64,000 nt of DNA from Leptodactylus fallax (taxonomy: Eukaryota; Chordata; Amphibia; Anura; Leptodactylidae): contig CAMRHE010000333.1 in assembly GCA_947044405.1 (NCBI GenBank), forward strand, positions 372,001 to 436,000, given 5' to 3'. Under the pieces are notes generated by a model. That model made no database searches and was not told the origin of the DNA. It worked only from the letters and a program-made list of their open reading frames with translations. Positions 23,290-33,530 of this stretch are shown here, piece after piece; position 1 is the first letter of the stretch, and every line of letters begins with the position of its first letter. A program made the position numbers and the translations under genes.

Positions 23290-23720
23290 GACTAGATAAT
23301 GTCACGTGACCTTCTGACAGGGGGGGCTGAGGCTGGAGAGGGGGGGGGAAGATGATTTCTCATTAATCCCTTCAGCGGCTGGAAAGCCGCAGGACGAATG
23401 CTCGGCGGCGCAGGGGTTAGAGAAGCCCCGTGTGGCCGAACTCTGCCTGCATAAGCTCAGCTTCTCGAGTATCCCTAGTCCCCGCTGCCCAAGTCCCCTC
23501 CTCCAGCCTTCCGGCCCTCGCTCCCCTCCCAGTTTTCCTGGATCTCCAACTACCTCCCCCCACCGCTGGGACCCCCGGGCTTCGCCGGCTCTGCTCCGCT
23601 CCGGCTCCAGAAGATGAAATCAGCGCGTCCGATCATCAATTCTTATCATGATTGTGACGTCACGGCAGACAGCAGCCAATGGGAGGGCGAGATCAGGGGC
23701 CTGACATGGGGGGGATGGTG
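23290..23720. promoter_or_regulatory. CpG-rich stretch with CRE and CCAAT box
   Basis: About 23370-23640 is C/G-rich with many CpG dinucleotides. It is followed by TGACGTCA (23655-23662) and CCAAT (23676-23680). This could be a host promoter/CpG island or the promoter of a further decayed transposon, since the same motif pair occurs in the hAT elements. No initiating exon is evident. Confidence 0.35.
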
Positions 23721-23837
23721 ATCTATGAATAATGAATGTGAGTGTGTCTCACACCCAGCCCCGGAGTGTCACACACTGTACCGGAGCACAGATCTACACA
23801 CACTGCCATGTGTATCCTGTAGGGTCAGCACTGCAAG

Positions 23838-23945
23838 AATGTATACAGCACATATATGGCCTGTGCTGATGTCACTACTAGGATATATACAGTGTATACA
23901 GCACATATATGGCCTCTACTGGAATATATACAGTGTATATACAAA
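23838..23945. repeat. ~50-bp tandem repeat (cacatatatggcct)
   Basis: Two to three copies of a unit with tatacagcacatatatggcc. An inverted set (cagcacaggccatatatg) lies at 34575-34635, beyond the DIRS/Ngaro insertion. Confidence 0.6.
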
Positions 23946-23975
23946 ATTGGATTTTACCTGAAATTTTGCTTTTTT
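23946..23975 (-). repeat. DIRS1-like terminal repeat, left piece
   Basis: The sequence TTGGATTTTACCTGAAATTTTGC is the complement of the terminal repeat bordering the other side of the Ngaro element (33990-34005) and matches 56085-56110. It is the part of the target left of the Ngaro insertion point. Confidence 0.6.
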
Positions 23976-24167
23976 GGACTGGCCCTGAAGCGGCTAGAGA
24001 GAGGGCCAGGGACTGCATGGCCTGATTTTAGAATGGCATTATTTGAATGGAGGGATCATTATTCGTGTCGATAAAGTTAGTTGAGGAGAGGTGGAGACAA
24101 GGTTATAAAACTAGGGGGCACGTAGGCGGGCTCACCTTCTACCGTTGGGAAGCATGGTGAGAGGAAC
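23976..24167 (+). repeat. Ngaro split direct repeat A1 (192 bp)
   Basis: Runs from GGACTGGCCCTGAAG to GGTGAGAGGAAC. It matches A2 (33223-33414) at nearly every base, with a few substitutions such as GAATGGAGGG versus GACTGTTGGG. It probably contains the element's transcription start, since the gag start codon follows 11 bp later. Confidence 0.92.
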
Positions 24168-24178
24168 CCGCAGGCACC

Positions 24179-24714
24179 ATGGCGGACATACTGGAGCAGC
24201 AGATACGGGAAAAAGTCGCCCAGGAAGGTTCAGAGTGGCTGGACGCCATGCTACAGCAGATACAGAAAAAGCAGACTTCAGCTGAGGGCTCCTGCACCCA
24301 GCCGGATCAACTGGGTGGCAGACCCCACCGACCCTCCCGCCCGCCCATGCGGCTCAGCCCCAGTCCACCGCACAGTAGAGGAGGAAGAAGAGCGCAGGCC
24401 CCCTGTCGTAGATCCCGCTCCCGAGAAAGGAGACGTCGCAGATCACTTACCGCCACTGGAGGTGAGCGCAAGGTCTGCAGGAGGAGGGTGCCGGTGGCTG
24501 GGGGGAGGAGCGCGGCTCAGAAGGGTCGCATGTCGGCAGCGGTCGGCGGTACAGCGGAGGCAGCATCTCCCATTACATCAGAGGGAGACAGGGAGGATAG
24601 GACGCATGCCTCCTGCACGCTGGAGGCGCCAGCGGCGTCTGCCGGCTCGCTGGGGGGAGGGGAAGTCACCAGGGAGCGAGGGATGCCAGCGGTGCCCGAA
24701 GATAACAGCGTAGG
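24179..24714 (+). pseudogene. Ngaro gag-like ORF, 5' part (interrupted by hAT-3)
   Basis: The start codon lies in a good Kozak context (gcaccATGg), 11 bp after A1. The first 178 codons are open and encode a basic, R/S-rich protein (RRSRSRERRRRRS near residue 80), as seen in DIRS/Ngaro gag-like proteins that bind the element RNA. The frame is broken at 24715 by a hAT insertion. When the insertion and one target repeat are ignored, the next base continues in an open frame to 28491, so the hAT entered an intact reading frame here. The apparent continuation past 24714 (to 24958) is hAT sequence, not gag. Confidence 0.75.
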
Positions 24715-25048
24715 CAGTGTCGGACTGGGATGTCTAGGGCCCACCAGTGGAATTGTTTCTAGGGGCCCGCCATCAGGACCCCTGCAGATCAGCGGTACCG
24801 AGACAGGGCGGCAAAAGGTAATAACATGTTGGGAGCCATGTTGCGCACCCACCACACCATGTGCACCACTGCACTACCTGCACCCACTGCTACACCCTGT
24901 ATGGCAAGTGAACAGCATGGCTCTTAGAATTGTTACCTGTAGCCGCACTGTCCTGTAAAAGCTGATCTACAAAGGTCCTAGCTGTTGTATCATCGCAGAT
25001 GTAATATTGCTGGCCTATCCTAAGGACAGGCCATCAATATTAGAAATA

Positions 25049-25415
25049 TGGAAATCCTTTGAAGAGGTTGTCCAGGAATTGGCGCAACCCATGTCCCTTA
25101 CGGGAGGTGTAAAATAAAAAAATAAAAAATCATACTCACCTGTCCCCGGCGTTCCGTTGTCCGCTGCCAGTGTCCTTTCAGTCTTGTGCCGGCGACTCCT
25201 TGCTGGGAGTTCTGCACCTCATGTGACCGCTAAGACCAATTAGGTACAGGATTTCCAGAAATGAGGGGCCACCATGAGACCGAACAGATAGAGGCAGGGG
25301 ACAATGGGGTGCTGGGGACAGGCGAGTATGCTTTTTTTGAAATTTTTTTTTATTTTTACACCTCTCTGGCGGCCGCCACAGTGGTCGCTCTAGTTTATGG
25401 ACAACCTCTTTTAAG
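25049..25415. mobile_element. TTAA-type palindromic MITE (copy 3)
   Basis: Left arm GAAGAGGTTGTCCAGGAATT, interior CTCACCTGTCCCCGG and GGGGACAGGCGAG, right end GGACAACCTCTTTTAA. The left TTAA is mutated to TTGA. It lies in hAT-3. Confidence 0.65.
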
Positions 25416-25587
25416 GGGTTGTCTGGGCCAAATTTTTCTATGGTCACTTCACTGGTCCCCTCACATAGTGGCCTCTTCACTGGTCCCCCATACTGTATGG
25501 GGAACAGTGATGGAGCCATTATATTGTGTGGGAGCAGTGATGGGGGCTAACATCCTGTGGAGGGCACATTAAACTGTGTGGGGCATA

Positions 25588-26005
25588 TTAAAGAGGTTGC
25601 CCAGAGTTACCTTTTTTATGACCTATGGTCAGGATAGGCCATAAATACCTGATCGGTAGAGGGCTGACACACGGACCTATCAGCTGTTCGGAGACACTTC
25701 CTGCACCCGTTCTGTACACAACACAGGGCTGGAAGCAGAAAGATCCATCCGCTGTTTAGTTTCCCGGCGCCTTCACTGCAGCTCAGTTCCTACTGACTTC
25801 AATAAGTGCTGAGATGCAGTGAAGGCGCCCGGCTAATATACAGTGGACAGAGCTTTCTGCTTCTAGCCCTGTATTGTGTACAGGACGGGCGCCAGAAGTG
25901 GCTCCGTACAGCTGATCAGTCCGGGGTCAGCCACGTACAGATAAGATATCTATGGCCTATCCTGAGGATAAACCATAACAAATTATGCCTGGACAACCCC
26001 TTTAA
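25588..26005. mobile_element. TTAA-type palindromic MITE (copy 4), complete
   Basis: Bounded by TTAA (25588-25591 and 26002-26005), with arms AAGAGGTTGCCCAGAG and GCCTGGACAACCCCTT. The interior differs from copies 1-3 and 5: GGTCAGGATAGGCCATAAAT and the inverted GGCCTATCCTGAGG. It is a second subfamily with the same termini. A fragment of this subfamily also precedes copy 3 at about 25010. Confidence 0.75.
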
Positions 26006-26029
26006 TATACCCCCCTAATGAGCCACACT

Positions 26030-26417
26030 TTAAAGAGGTTGTCCAGTATAATTTTTGCCTTTTTTATAATTAGTCCGGGAGAAGTTAATCCCCCCCCCAA
26101 AAAAAACCAAAAACATACTAAACATACTCACCTGTCCCCAGTGCTCCGGTGTCAGCAGGTCCCAGCACGGTCCGGTCCTGCTGCTCCACTGTCTTCTTTT
26201 GCCGGAAGTCCTCACTGGCTGTGACGTCCCAGGTCCCTTCCTTTAGGCCGCTGATTGGCTTCAGGGGTCATGTGCAAGGGGAACTTGCGCTGGAAGAAAA
26301 CAGAGCTGCAGGCCGAACCGCGCTGGGAGACACTGGGGACAGGAGAGAAAGTTTGTTGTTTTTTTTTACCTGCCCCAGTGTAATTAAAAAAAATGTTATC
26401 CTGCACAACCCCTTTAA
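26030..26417. mobile_element. TTAA-type palindromic MITE (copy 5), complete
   Basis: Bounded by TTAA (26030-26033 and 26414-26417), with arms AAGAGGTTGTCCAGTATAA and CTGCACAACCCCTT. The interior carries CTCACCTGTCCCCAGTGC, GTGACGTCCC and GCTGATTGGCTTC, the same subfamily as copies 1-3. Confidence 0.75.
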
Positions 26418-27092
26418 TGTCCCCCAGGCTATTGGCCTCCATCACTGCCCCCCCAATGACCCCATCAATGGTCCCCATACAGTATAGGGGACCAGTGAAG
26501 GGGCCACTGTACGGGGGGAATATTGATGTTTATATGCCCATACAGTGGCCTCTTCACTGGTCTCCCCTATAGCAGTATTGGAATTTCTGCGACTTAGGTA
26601 TTGTTATGCTGGAGCCCTAGAGCAGGCACCAGCATAACAATACAGTGAGAAATTAGCTGGGGTGAGAGGGGGGGAATTACAACTCTCAACAGACCCAGAG
26701 CATCTGGAGTTGTTAGGGGTTGTAGTTATCAGAGTTGTCAGTGAAGTTGAAAGATTTGGGGGAAAAGTTGTTTTTTTGTTTGCGTGGTTAAGTTGTACTT
26801 ACCTTTCACACTGCTGGTCTGGGCTCCTATGCAGAAACCCGCCACCGCGCACAGCATCAGTACGTCAGTGACGCTTGCAGCAACAAGCTGCAACTGGATT
26901 GGTTCCATCGGCTGCCCATCAGGATCCCCCTACCCCCTCCCTAGAGTAAATTCTTGATAGTGACGGTTATGAGTGCTGCAGCGATATCTCAGATACTTGA
27001 AAGAGATACAGCTTTAGTACCCACAACCGCAGTTGTCAAGAACATGGTAAATGAGCAGCGCAGCACCCAGCATGTAAACAATACTGGGACAG

Positions 27093-27840
27093 TATAATAT
27101 GCTCCGCAGTGGCCCCAACACAGCATTATATGCTCCTCAGTGGCCCCAACACAGCATTATATGCTCCGCAGTGGTCCCAACACAGCATTATATGCTCACA
27201 GTGGCCCCCACACAGCATTATATGCCCTCAGTGGCCCCCACACAGTATTATATGCCCTCAGTGGCCCCAACACAGCATTATATGCTCCGCAGTGGCTCCC
27301 ACACAGTATTATATGCCCTCAGTGGCCCCCACACAGTATTATATGCACACAGTGGCCCCCACACAGTATTATATGCTCCGCAGTGGCTCCCACACAGTAT
27401 TATATGCCCTCAGTGGCCCCCACACAGTATTATATGCCCTCAGTGGCCCCCACACTGTATTATATGCCCACAGTGGTCCCCACACTGTATTATATGCCCT
27501 CAGTGGCCCCTACACTGTATTATATGCACACAGTGGCCCCCACACAGTATTATATGCTCCGCAGTGGCTCCCCCACAGTATTATATGCCCTCAGTGGCCC
27601 CCACACAGTATTATATGCCCTCAGTGGCCCCCACACTGTATTATATGCCCACAGTGGCCCCCACACTGTATTATATGCCCACAGTGGCCCCCACACAGTA
27701 TTATATGCCCACAGTGGCCCCCACACAGTATTATATGCCCACAGTGGCCCCCACACAGTATTATATGCCCTGAGTGGCCCCCACACTGTATTATATGCCC
27801 AAAGTGACCCACACACACTATTAGGTGCTCCACAGTGGCC
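27093..27840. repeat. ~30-bp minisatellite inside hAT-3
   Basis: About 25 copies of agtggcccccacacagtatt plus atatgccctc, with variants (cacactgtatt, gctccgcagtgg). The complement matches one half of the hAT-1 minisatellite unit (catattatactgtgtggggc). It yields stop-poor frames on both strands that I do not regard as genes. Confidence 0.9.
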
Positions 27841-28112
27841 CCCAACCTCCAGAACCGGTGCTATCATGATAGTCCGGAGCCCCGGCCATTTCCAGCTGGC
27901 CGCAGGCCTCGCACCCATCTGAACACGATCGTTACGCCACTGTCCATTGGTCAGGGGCCCGATCGGGATGGTCAGGAGCCGGTCGGGCCCCTGACCGTCC
28001 CGATCAGACCCTTGACCTTTGCATTGGCAAAATGAGTACTAATAGTCGGGGCTCGGGGCCCATCGGGGGATTCATCGGTTCCCCGGTGGGCCAGTCCGAC
28101 CCTGAGCGCAGG

Positions 28113-29911
28113 ACTGGAACCCTGCACGCGGGGGACACAGGAGCAGGTATCAATCAGTATCAGTGCACAGGCACAGCAGCCTGTGTGCACAACACTACAC
28201 AAGGCAGCCACCAGACAGGGGGACATAGTTGCAGGCAGAGACGCTGCACACATGTTAACCCTTCAGCGTGCGGCAGCTCTACAGGTCACTTCCCCACCTG
28301 CTGTCAGGCACACATATCAGAAGCAGTACCATGGGGGAAACCCCAGGCAGGCCGACAGGCAGTCTCACCCCCGCAGGGCGTCACCACAGGGGGGTCCAAG
28401 GCACTACAGCGGCAGACATGGTGGGTCATCACATCAGGGATCCTTACCCCCGCCAAGTGTTGGCCAGGAGACTGGGAGCACCCCCACGTGACTGGCGGAA
28501 GAGGACATATGTGTGCGGCGTCACACATCCAGTCGACAACACTCCTCTCCTACCTCAATACGGCGGGGGCCACTACAGCACCATGGAGCGCAGGATGAGG
28601 AGGAAGAGGGCGCCACCACGTGAAAAAAGGTACACCACTGATTCCTGTTCTGAGTTTTTCTCCACAGAGGACAGCGACCCGCGTGGTGGGCAGAGACCGC
28701 TGGATCACAGAAGGCGTTATCGCAGTCGGAAGAGGAGGTCACAGCAAGTTGGAAGTAGCTATCGCCGTAGCTCCCCGCGCAGCCGGTCATCATCCTCGTC
28801 CAGAAGGTCAAGGCACACATGGGTCAGGCGGAATTCCAGGCTGTCTGGCGGGTCGCCGAAGTCTCATTGCCAGGAGTATCGTACTTCCACAGCGGCGCAG
28901 TCAAGACGGGCTTCTTCTGGAGCGGCAAGTATGCTTGCAGATCAGCCATCCGGTCCCACCCCTTCTCCGACCCAGACGGCTTCAGGCACTGGAGCGGCCG
29001 GTGAGTACCACAGCCATTCAGGCTGGCCTCATACCAACACTGCGCAGAGTCTTGATTTTGTGTCTGCATTGAAACAATTTATTTCTACATTTGAAAAAAA
29101 AACTAGTACAGTACGCCCCCTCGAGTCACCGGGGGGAGCTCCGCCCCCGCCTGCCTTGACCAACGAAGGTCCATGATTCGCGTTCAGGGACTCCATTTTT
29201 TGTGGAGTTGCTCTGCTGGGCACATATGTGCCGGCGGATATAAGGGAGAAAATCAAACAGGGTGAATATATCGACATATGGTCCTTGTTGTCCATAGACC
29301 ATGTGTCGGTGGACAAGGAGAGATCCTTTGAGAGGGGGCAGGATAAAAAACTGAAGGTGGCTAAAACCTTCGAGAATTGGATCCAAGCCTTCTCTATCTT
29401 GGCATATATCATATGCCAGAATTCGCCTGAACGCAGTCCGGAGCTCTTTGTCTATCTGGACACTATATATAGCGCTCACAAGCTGCACGGAGGTGCGGCT
29501 TGGTGGCGCTATGATGAGTATCGACGGCGCTTGGCTTTGACCCCAACTGTTGGTTGGGCGTCAAAGGCAACCAACGTTTGGATACAGATGATGCTGTCCC
29601 AAAAACCTCAACGTCCCTTTCAGTCAGGGGCCGCGGGCGTCGGAAATCAATCCGGCGCAGCGGCCCACCATCCCACAGGAGCATGTTGGCTTTACAACAA
29701 AGGGCATTGCCGCTTCTACGCCACATGCAAGTTCCGGCACAAATGCTCAATTTGTGCCAGAGCGCATTCCGCTGTACGATGTGTACGGCGGGTCAAGCAG
29801 CAGCCCAAGTTGGGCGCTTCCAGTGGCGCGGAGAACGCCAGTAAAGATTCGGGTGCTGGAGCGGTGGCTCGAGCTATACCCAAAGAAACGAGAGGCAAAA
29901 GCACTTTATGA
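28113..29911 (+). pseudogene. Ngaro gag-like ORF, 3' part with CCCH zinc finger
   Basis: The frame entering from the 5' part is open to a stop at 28489-28491. A second frame, open from 28268, continues the protein to 29911, so one frameshift lies between about 28268 and 28491. In that frame there is a single in-frame TGA at 29174-29176; coding resemblance continues directly after it (..FAFRDSIFCG..). The region includes an S/R-rich tract (about 28690-28830). Near the C-terminus (29684-29745) is a C-x7-C-x5-C-x3-H zinc finger followed by further Cys/His (CSICARAHSAVRC), typical of nucleic-acid-binding Ngaro/DIRS gag proteins. The 3' end overlaps pol by 158 bases in another frame. Confidence 0.75.
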
Positions 29912-31401
29912 AGCTTTTTCAGACGGTTTTTATATCCCGCACGATCAGTCGACGGCATTGTTGTTATGTTCTAACCTTAAATCTGTTCAAAAAAATGTTT
30001 CACTTCCATGGGAAAAAGTTTTGAAGGAAGTGGCCATGGGGAGGATGGCCGGTCCGTTTCCGGAACCGCCGATGCCAAACCTGAGAGTTTCACCTCTGGG
30101 TCTGGTACCGAAAAAGGAGGTGGGGAAGTACTGCCTCATCCACCATTTGTCATATCCGCCGGGTGCGTCGGTCAACGACGGTATATCAAAAGACGAGACA
30201 GCGGTGACATACACGTCCTTTGACCGAGCTGTTGCTTTGGTCAGACACCAGGGCTGAGGCGCGCTTCTGGCCAAATCGGACATTGAGGCGGCTTTTCGTC
30301 TCTTGCCAGTGCACCCGTCGTGTTTTCACTTGTTGGAATGTTTTATTAACGATAGGGTTTTTGTCGACATGTGTTTGACTATGGGCTGCTCCATTTCTTG
30401 TCACTATTTTGAAATGTTCAGCTCCTTTCTGGACTGGATGGTTCGGTATGGTCGGCTGGACCGACGATTTTTTGTTCGTCGGTCCAGCCGATTTGCCCAT
30501 GTGCACGTACCTCTTGCACTCATTCAAACGTCTTATGGACATAATCGGAGTTCCGTTGTCGGCGGATAAAACTGAGGGCCCCACAAAATGGTTATCTTTC
30601 CTGGGCATTGAAATCGATATGGACAGTATGGTTTTTCGGTTACCAGAGGATAAGTTACAGCGGTTAGTTACGACGGTCGATTTGTTTCTTGGTGCCAAAA
30701 AGGTTACCTTGCACCAAATGCAGGTGTTGTTGGGGCTTTTGATATTCGCTTGCAAAGTACTGCCCATGGGGCGTGCCTTTTCACGTCGGTTGTCGTTAGC
30801 GACAAAAGGGGTGCAACAGCCGCACCACTTTATTCGAATCACCACATGTCTTAGGGAGGACCTCCTCGTATGGCAGACCTTTCTCCAGTCTTATAATGGC
30901 AGGTCGGTATGCCAGTAAGCGGAAGTTTCAAGCTCTGACCTGAGCCTCTTCACGGACGCAGCGGGGAGCGACGGTTTTTCTGCGATTTTTGGGGACCACT
31001 GGTGCAGAGGTTCATGGCCACCCAAGTGGAGAGAGCAGGGGTATGTTAATAACCTTGCTCTCTTGGAGTTTTTCCCCATTGTGGTGGCCATGGAGCTTTG
31101 GGGTCAGGACATAGCCGATAAACGTATATGTTTCTGGACCGACAATATGGCGGTCGTACAGGTAGTCAACAGTCAATCATCTTCCTCCCTCCCGGTGCTT
31201 GCGCTGCTGCGGCATTTAGTCTTGCGCTGCTTGCAAGCGAACATATGGTTTAGGGCAAAGCATGTCCCGGGATGGCAGAACGTGGTGGCTGATGCCCTTT
31301 CCCGTTCGCAATTTCAGGTTTTCAGAGATCTTCACCCTTCGGCGGATTGGGAGGGGCAGGGATGCCCGGATTACTTGTGGGACCTGGTCGGGAGGTCCTG
31401 A
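29754..31401 (+). pseudogene. Ngaro reverse transcriptase - RNase H
   Basis: The gene copies element RNA into DNA. RT fingers/palm: LRVSPLGLVPKK (about 30080), LLAKSDIEAAFRLLPVHP (about 30267) carrying the first catalytic Asp, and the DD pair at 30463-30468 in TDDFLFVGP, where the usual Y-L before DD is replaced by W-T. RNase H follows, with Asp in LFTDAAGSDG, Glu in LLEFFPIVVAMELW, Asp in FWTDNMAVV and Asp in ADALSRSQ, so D-E-D-D is kept. Lesions: TGA at 30255-30257, a frame change between about 30440 and 30463 just upstream of DD, and TAA at 30916-30918 between RT and RNase H. It is non-functional as read. Confidence 0.85.
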
Positions 31402-32280
31402 TGAAGCTGGTACGGCACTCACTCTCAGAGTCAACCTGGCGCAGTCATATGCGTGCGTGGGCGGATTGGCTAGCCTGCTCTGACGGTGGGGTACCCGCGG
31501 AGGAGGGCGTCATGCTGGATGTTACAGTTCGATGGTTGGCGATTCTACGCGCTAGAGGAGTTTCGGTACATGTAGCAAAGAAATGTGTAGCCGGGGTTGC
31601 CTTCATGCTGAAGATGTGGAGCGTCAAGGATGTCACCAAACATCTTATCATACGTCAGGCATTGAAGGGATGGAGGAAGGAAGTGGTCCAGAGGGATGCC
31701 CGAAGGCCGGTTTCATGGACATTGTTGGGGAGGTTAATGTCTATATTGTCGATGGTGTGTTCGGTGGCTAGCGAGGTTCGCTTGTTTCGAGCGGCTTTTG
31801 CGCTAGCCTTTTTTTGCGGCGCTAAGGATTGGGGAGCTGGTTAGTACCAGCAATAAAAAATTTGGTGGTTTGTCTTCTAAGGATGTACTGGTTGGGACGA
31901 GTGAGGTCCATATCTGCATACGCAGGTCCAAAGTAGACGTCTTTGGCAGGGGTACGTGATTGACCGTTCAAGCGTTGGGGGCACCCCTCTGTCCGGTCGA
32001 GATGGTTCGTGAATTCGTCGGTTTTCGGTCTTCCGGCACCCCCTTTTTCTTACATGACTCAGGACTCCCGCTGACTAAGTTCCAATTTATCTCAGTCTTT
32101 AGGAGGTGCCTGGTGGAGTTAGCGCTGGATCCGAAGACTTTCGGTTCACATTCTTTCAGGATTGGGGCTGCGACAGTGGCAGATGCCTGCGGCATGCCTG
32201 CCGAGGGAGTCATGCGTTTGGGAAGGTGGAAGTCTGAATGTTATAAATCATATATCCGGCCAGATTTGTTAACAGTTTAA
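31380..32280 (+). pseudogene. Ngaro tyrosine recombinase
   Basis: The enzyme integrates the circular cDNA by Arg-His-Arg-Tyr chemistry and defines DIRS/Ngaro elements. The N-terminal SAM-like part starts near 31400 (SESTWRSHMRAWADWL). The first catalytic Arg lies in ALRIGELV (about 31815), reached only after a frame change at about 31810-31820. The H-x-x-R box is HSFRIGAA (about 32145) and the nucleophile Tyr lies in CYKSYIRP (about 32240). Lesions are that frameshift and a TGA at 31957-31959; the rest is open to the stop at 32278-32280. All four catalytic residues can still be found. Confidence 0.85.
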
Positions 32281-32339
32281 GTGCCCAGTGAAAGCCTCAT
32301 TAGTTCAGTAATCTTGCCTTTTTCTTTTCAGCAGCTTCG

Positions 32340-33083
32340 TTTCCTGCGTTCATTTTGGGTCATTCATACGTCTTCTGGGCGGAGAGGAGAGCGGCGGTTC
32401 GCCCCTGCGGCCACAATCTAGGTATATCGAACCTAACAGTGCAGTGGGTTGGGGTGCGGGGTTTGCGGTGGCATCAAATTTTACCCGCGGTAGTCCGCAT
32501 TAGCCGGGAGCACAAAGGCCCAGCCCTGCTTTTAATACACGCAGGAGGAAATGACCTGGGCCGAGTAAAATTGGGGGTCCTAGTGGCGTTGATGAAGGAG
32601 GACATGTCTAGAATGGTGGAGTTCTTTGACCGAGTGGTGCTGATTTGGTCTGAGGTCGTGCCTCAGTGTTATTGGAGAGGCGCCAGGGACCCTCTGGCAC
32701 TAGAGCGCGCCAAGCGCGTACTTAATGTAAGGATTTCCAAGCACGTTCACACTTTAGGTGGTGTAGTCATTCGCCACCGAGAGTTAGAGGGCGATAATGC
32801 TGAGCTGCTACTTCGTGATGGGGTGCACCTGAACCCAATAGGTAATGACATCTTTATCTCGGGGTTGCAGGACGGCCTGGAGAAGGCCCTCTTGTTGGCT
32901 GGGGGGTCACAGCCAGGCGTAGGTCTACGCTGGCTGCTCCTTGGCGGTTTTCCATGCTGGCGTTTAACAAGATGGCCTCACCTGCACGCTGCCTCACAGC
33001 GTTTGGCAGTCGGAGTAACAACGCGGTGCAAAGTGGACAACACGAAGTTGGCATGGATTTATCGGTTTGATGTTAATACATGA
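32340..33083 (+). CDS. Ngaro SGNH/GDSL-type hydrolase ORF (intact)
   Basis: This 242-residue frame (from 32355) has no lesion. SGNH hydrolases cleave ester bonds with a Ser-His catalytic pair and Gly/Asn oxyanion residues. Block I is GHSYVFWA (Ser at residue 3 of the frame), block III is HAGGNDLG (Gly-Asn), and block V is DGVHLNPIGND (Asp-x-x-His). Such a domain downstream of the recombinase is known from Ngaro elements of fish and amphibians. The ATG lies only two codons before the Ser, so an upstream exon or fusion is likely. A 3' splice-like tract (TTTTTCTTTTCAG, about 32318-32331) just upstream supports splicing. Its last 47 codons lie in repeat B1. Confidence 0.8.
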   Translation, partial: FPAFILGHSYVFWAERRAAVRPCGHNLGISNLTVQWVGVRGLRWHQILPAVVRISREHKGPALLLIHAGGNDLGRVKLGVLVALMKEDMSRMVEFFDRVVLIWSEVVPQCYWRGARDPLALERAKRVLNVRISKHVHTLGGVVIRHRELEGDNAELLLRDGVHLNPIGNDIFISGLQDGLEKALLLAGGSQPGVGLRWLLLGGFPCWRLTRWPHLHAASQRLAVGVTTRCKVDNTKLAWIYRFDVNT

Positions 33084-33219
33084 TACAGAGTTAATAAAGC
33101 TGTGGCCTACCCCCACAATATCCAAAAAGTAGTTGTGGTGTGATTATTAGAGGCGGGTTGCCTCTTAGGGTTCTTCCCTCCTATTCATGGTTAAGGGTTC
33201 TGGTTAATTGTCCATGCAG
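32942..33219 (+). repeat. Ngaro split direct repeat B1 (278 bp)
   Basis: Runs from TGGCGGTTTTCCATGC to TTGTCCATGCAG. It matches B2 apart from scattered substitutions and a 4-bp insertion in B2 (GGATTTGTTTATCGG versus GGATTTATCGG). It includes the end of the SGNH ORF and an AATAAA signal. Confidence 0.92.
33093..33098 (+). terminator. AATAAA in Ngaro B1
   Basis: A canonical polyadenylation signal, 10 bp after the SGNH stop codon; its twin in B2 is at 33686-33691. Use of the B2 copy would give a transcript containing A2, as expected for replication of split-repeat elements. Confidence 0.5.
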
Positions 33220-33222
33220 TCT

Positions 33223-33414
33223 GGACTGGCCCTGAAGCAGCTAGAGAGAGGGCCAGGGACTGCATGGCCTGATTTTAGAATGGCATTATTTGACTGTTGG
33301 GATCATTGTTCGTGTCGATAAAGTTAGTTGAGGAGAGGTGGAGACAAGGTTATAAAACTAGGGGGCACGTAGGCGGGCTCACCTTCTACCGTTGGGAAGC
33401 ACGGTGAGAGGAAC
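33223..33414 (+). repeat. Ngaro split direct repeat A2 (192 bp)
   Basis: Second copy of A1, three bases after B1. It ends in GGTGAGAGGAAC, after which unique sequence (33415-33530) replaces the gag leader. That unique part ends in a pyrimidine-rich tract TTTTCTTTCTTTTGCAG|ATG resembling a 3' splice site. Confidence 0.92.
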
Positions 33415-33530
33415 GTCCCGCCCACCCTGCCCTTCGGATACGTAGTTCATACTGGTGTTTTAGTTTGTTGAGAGTTGCTTCGGCCCTGCTGGCCTCTGTT
33501 TTCTTTCTTTTGCAGATGTCACAGCAGTTC

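Larger units (their letters stand above)
24715..28104 (-). mobile_element. hAT-type transposon 3 inserted in Ngaro gag, 3.4 kb
   Basis: The left end CAGTGTCGGACTGG (24715) corresponds to the complement of the right end of hAT-2. The right end CCAGTCCGACCCTG, ending at 28104, corresponds to the complement of hAT-2's left end, so this is the same family in opposite orientation. It is flanked by AGCGTAGG (24707-24714) and AGCGCAGG (28105-28112), an 8-bp target duplication with one mismatch. No transposase is present. The interior holds three TTAA-type MITEs and a minisatellite. Confidence 0.88.

Noticed and set aside
24715..24958. Extension of the Ngaro gag frame to 24958
   Set aside because: This part lies beyond the 8-bp target duplication and is hAT terminal sequence read by chance in frame.
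27099..27922. Overlapping 220-260-codon frames in the hAT-3 minisatellite
   Set aside because: Same cause: three plus-strand frames are open together because the ~30-bp unit lacks stops; composition is purely repetitive.
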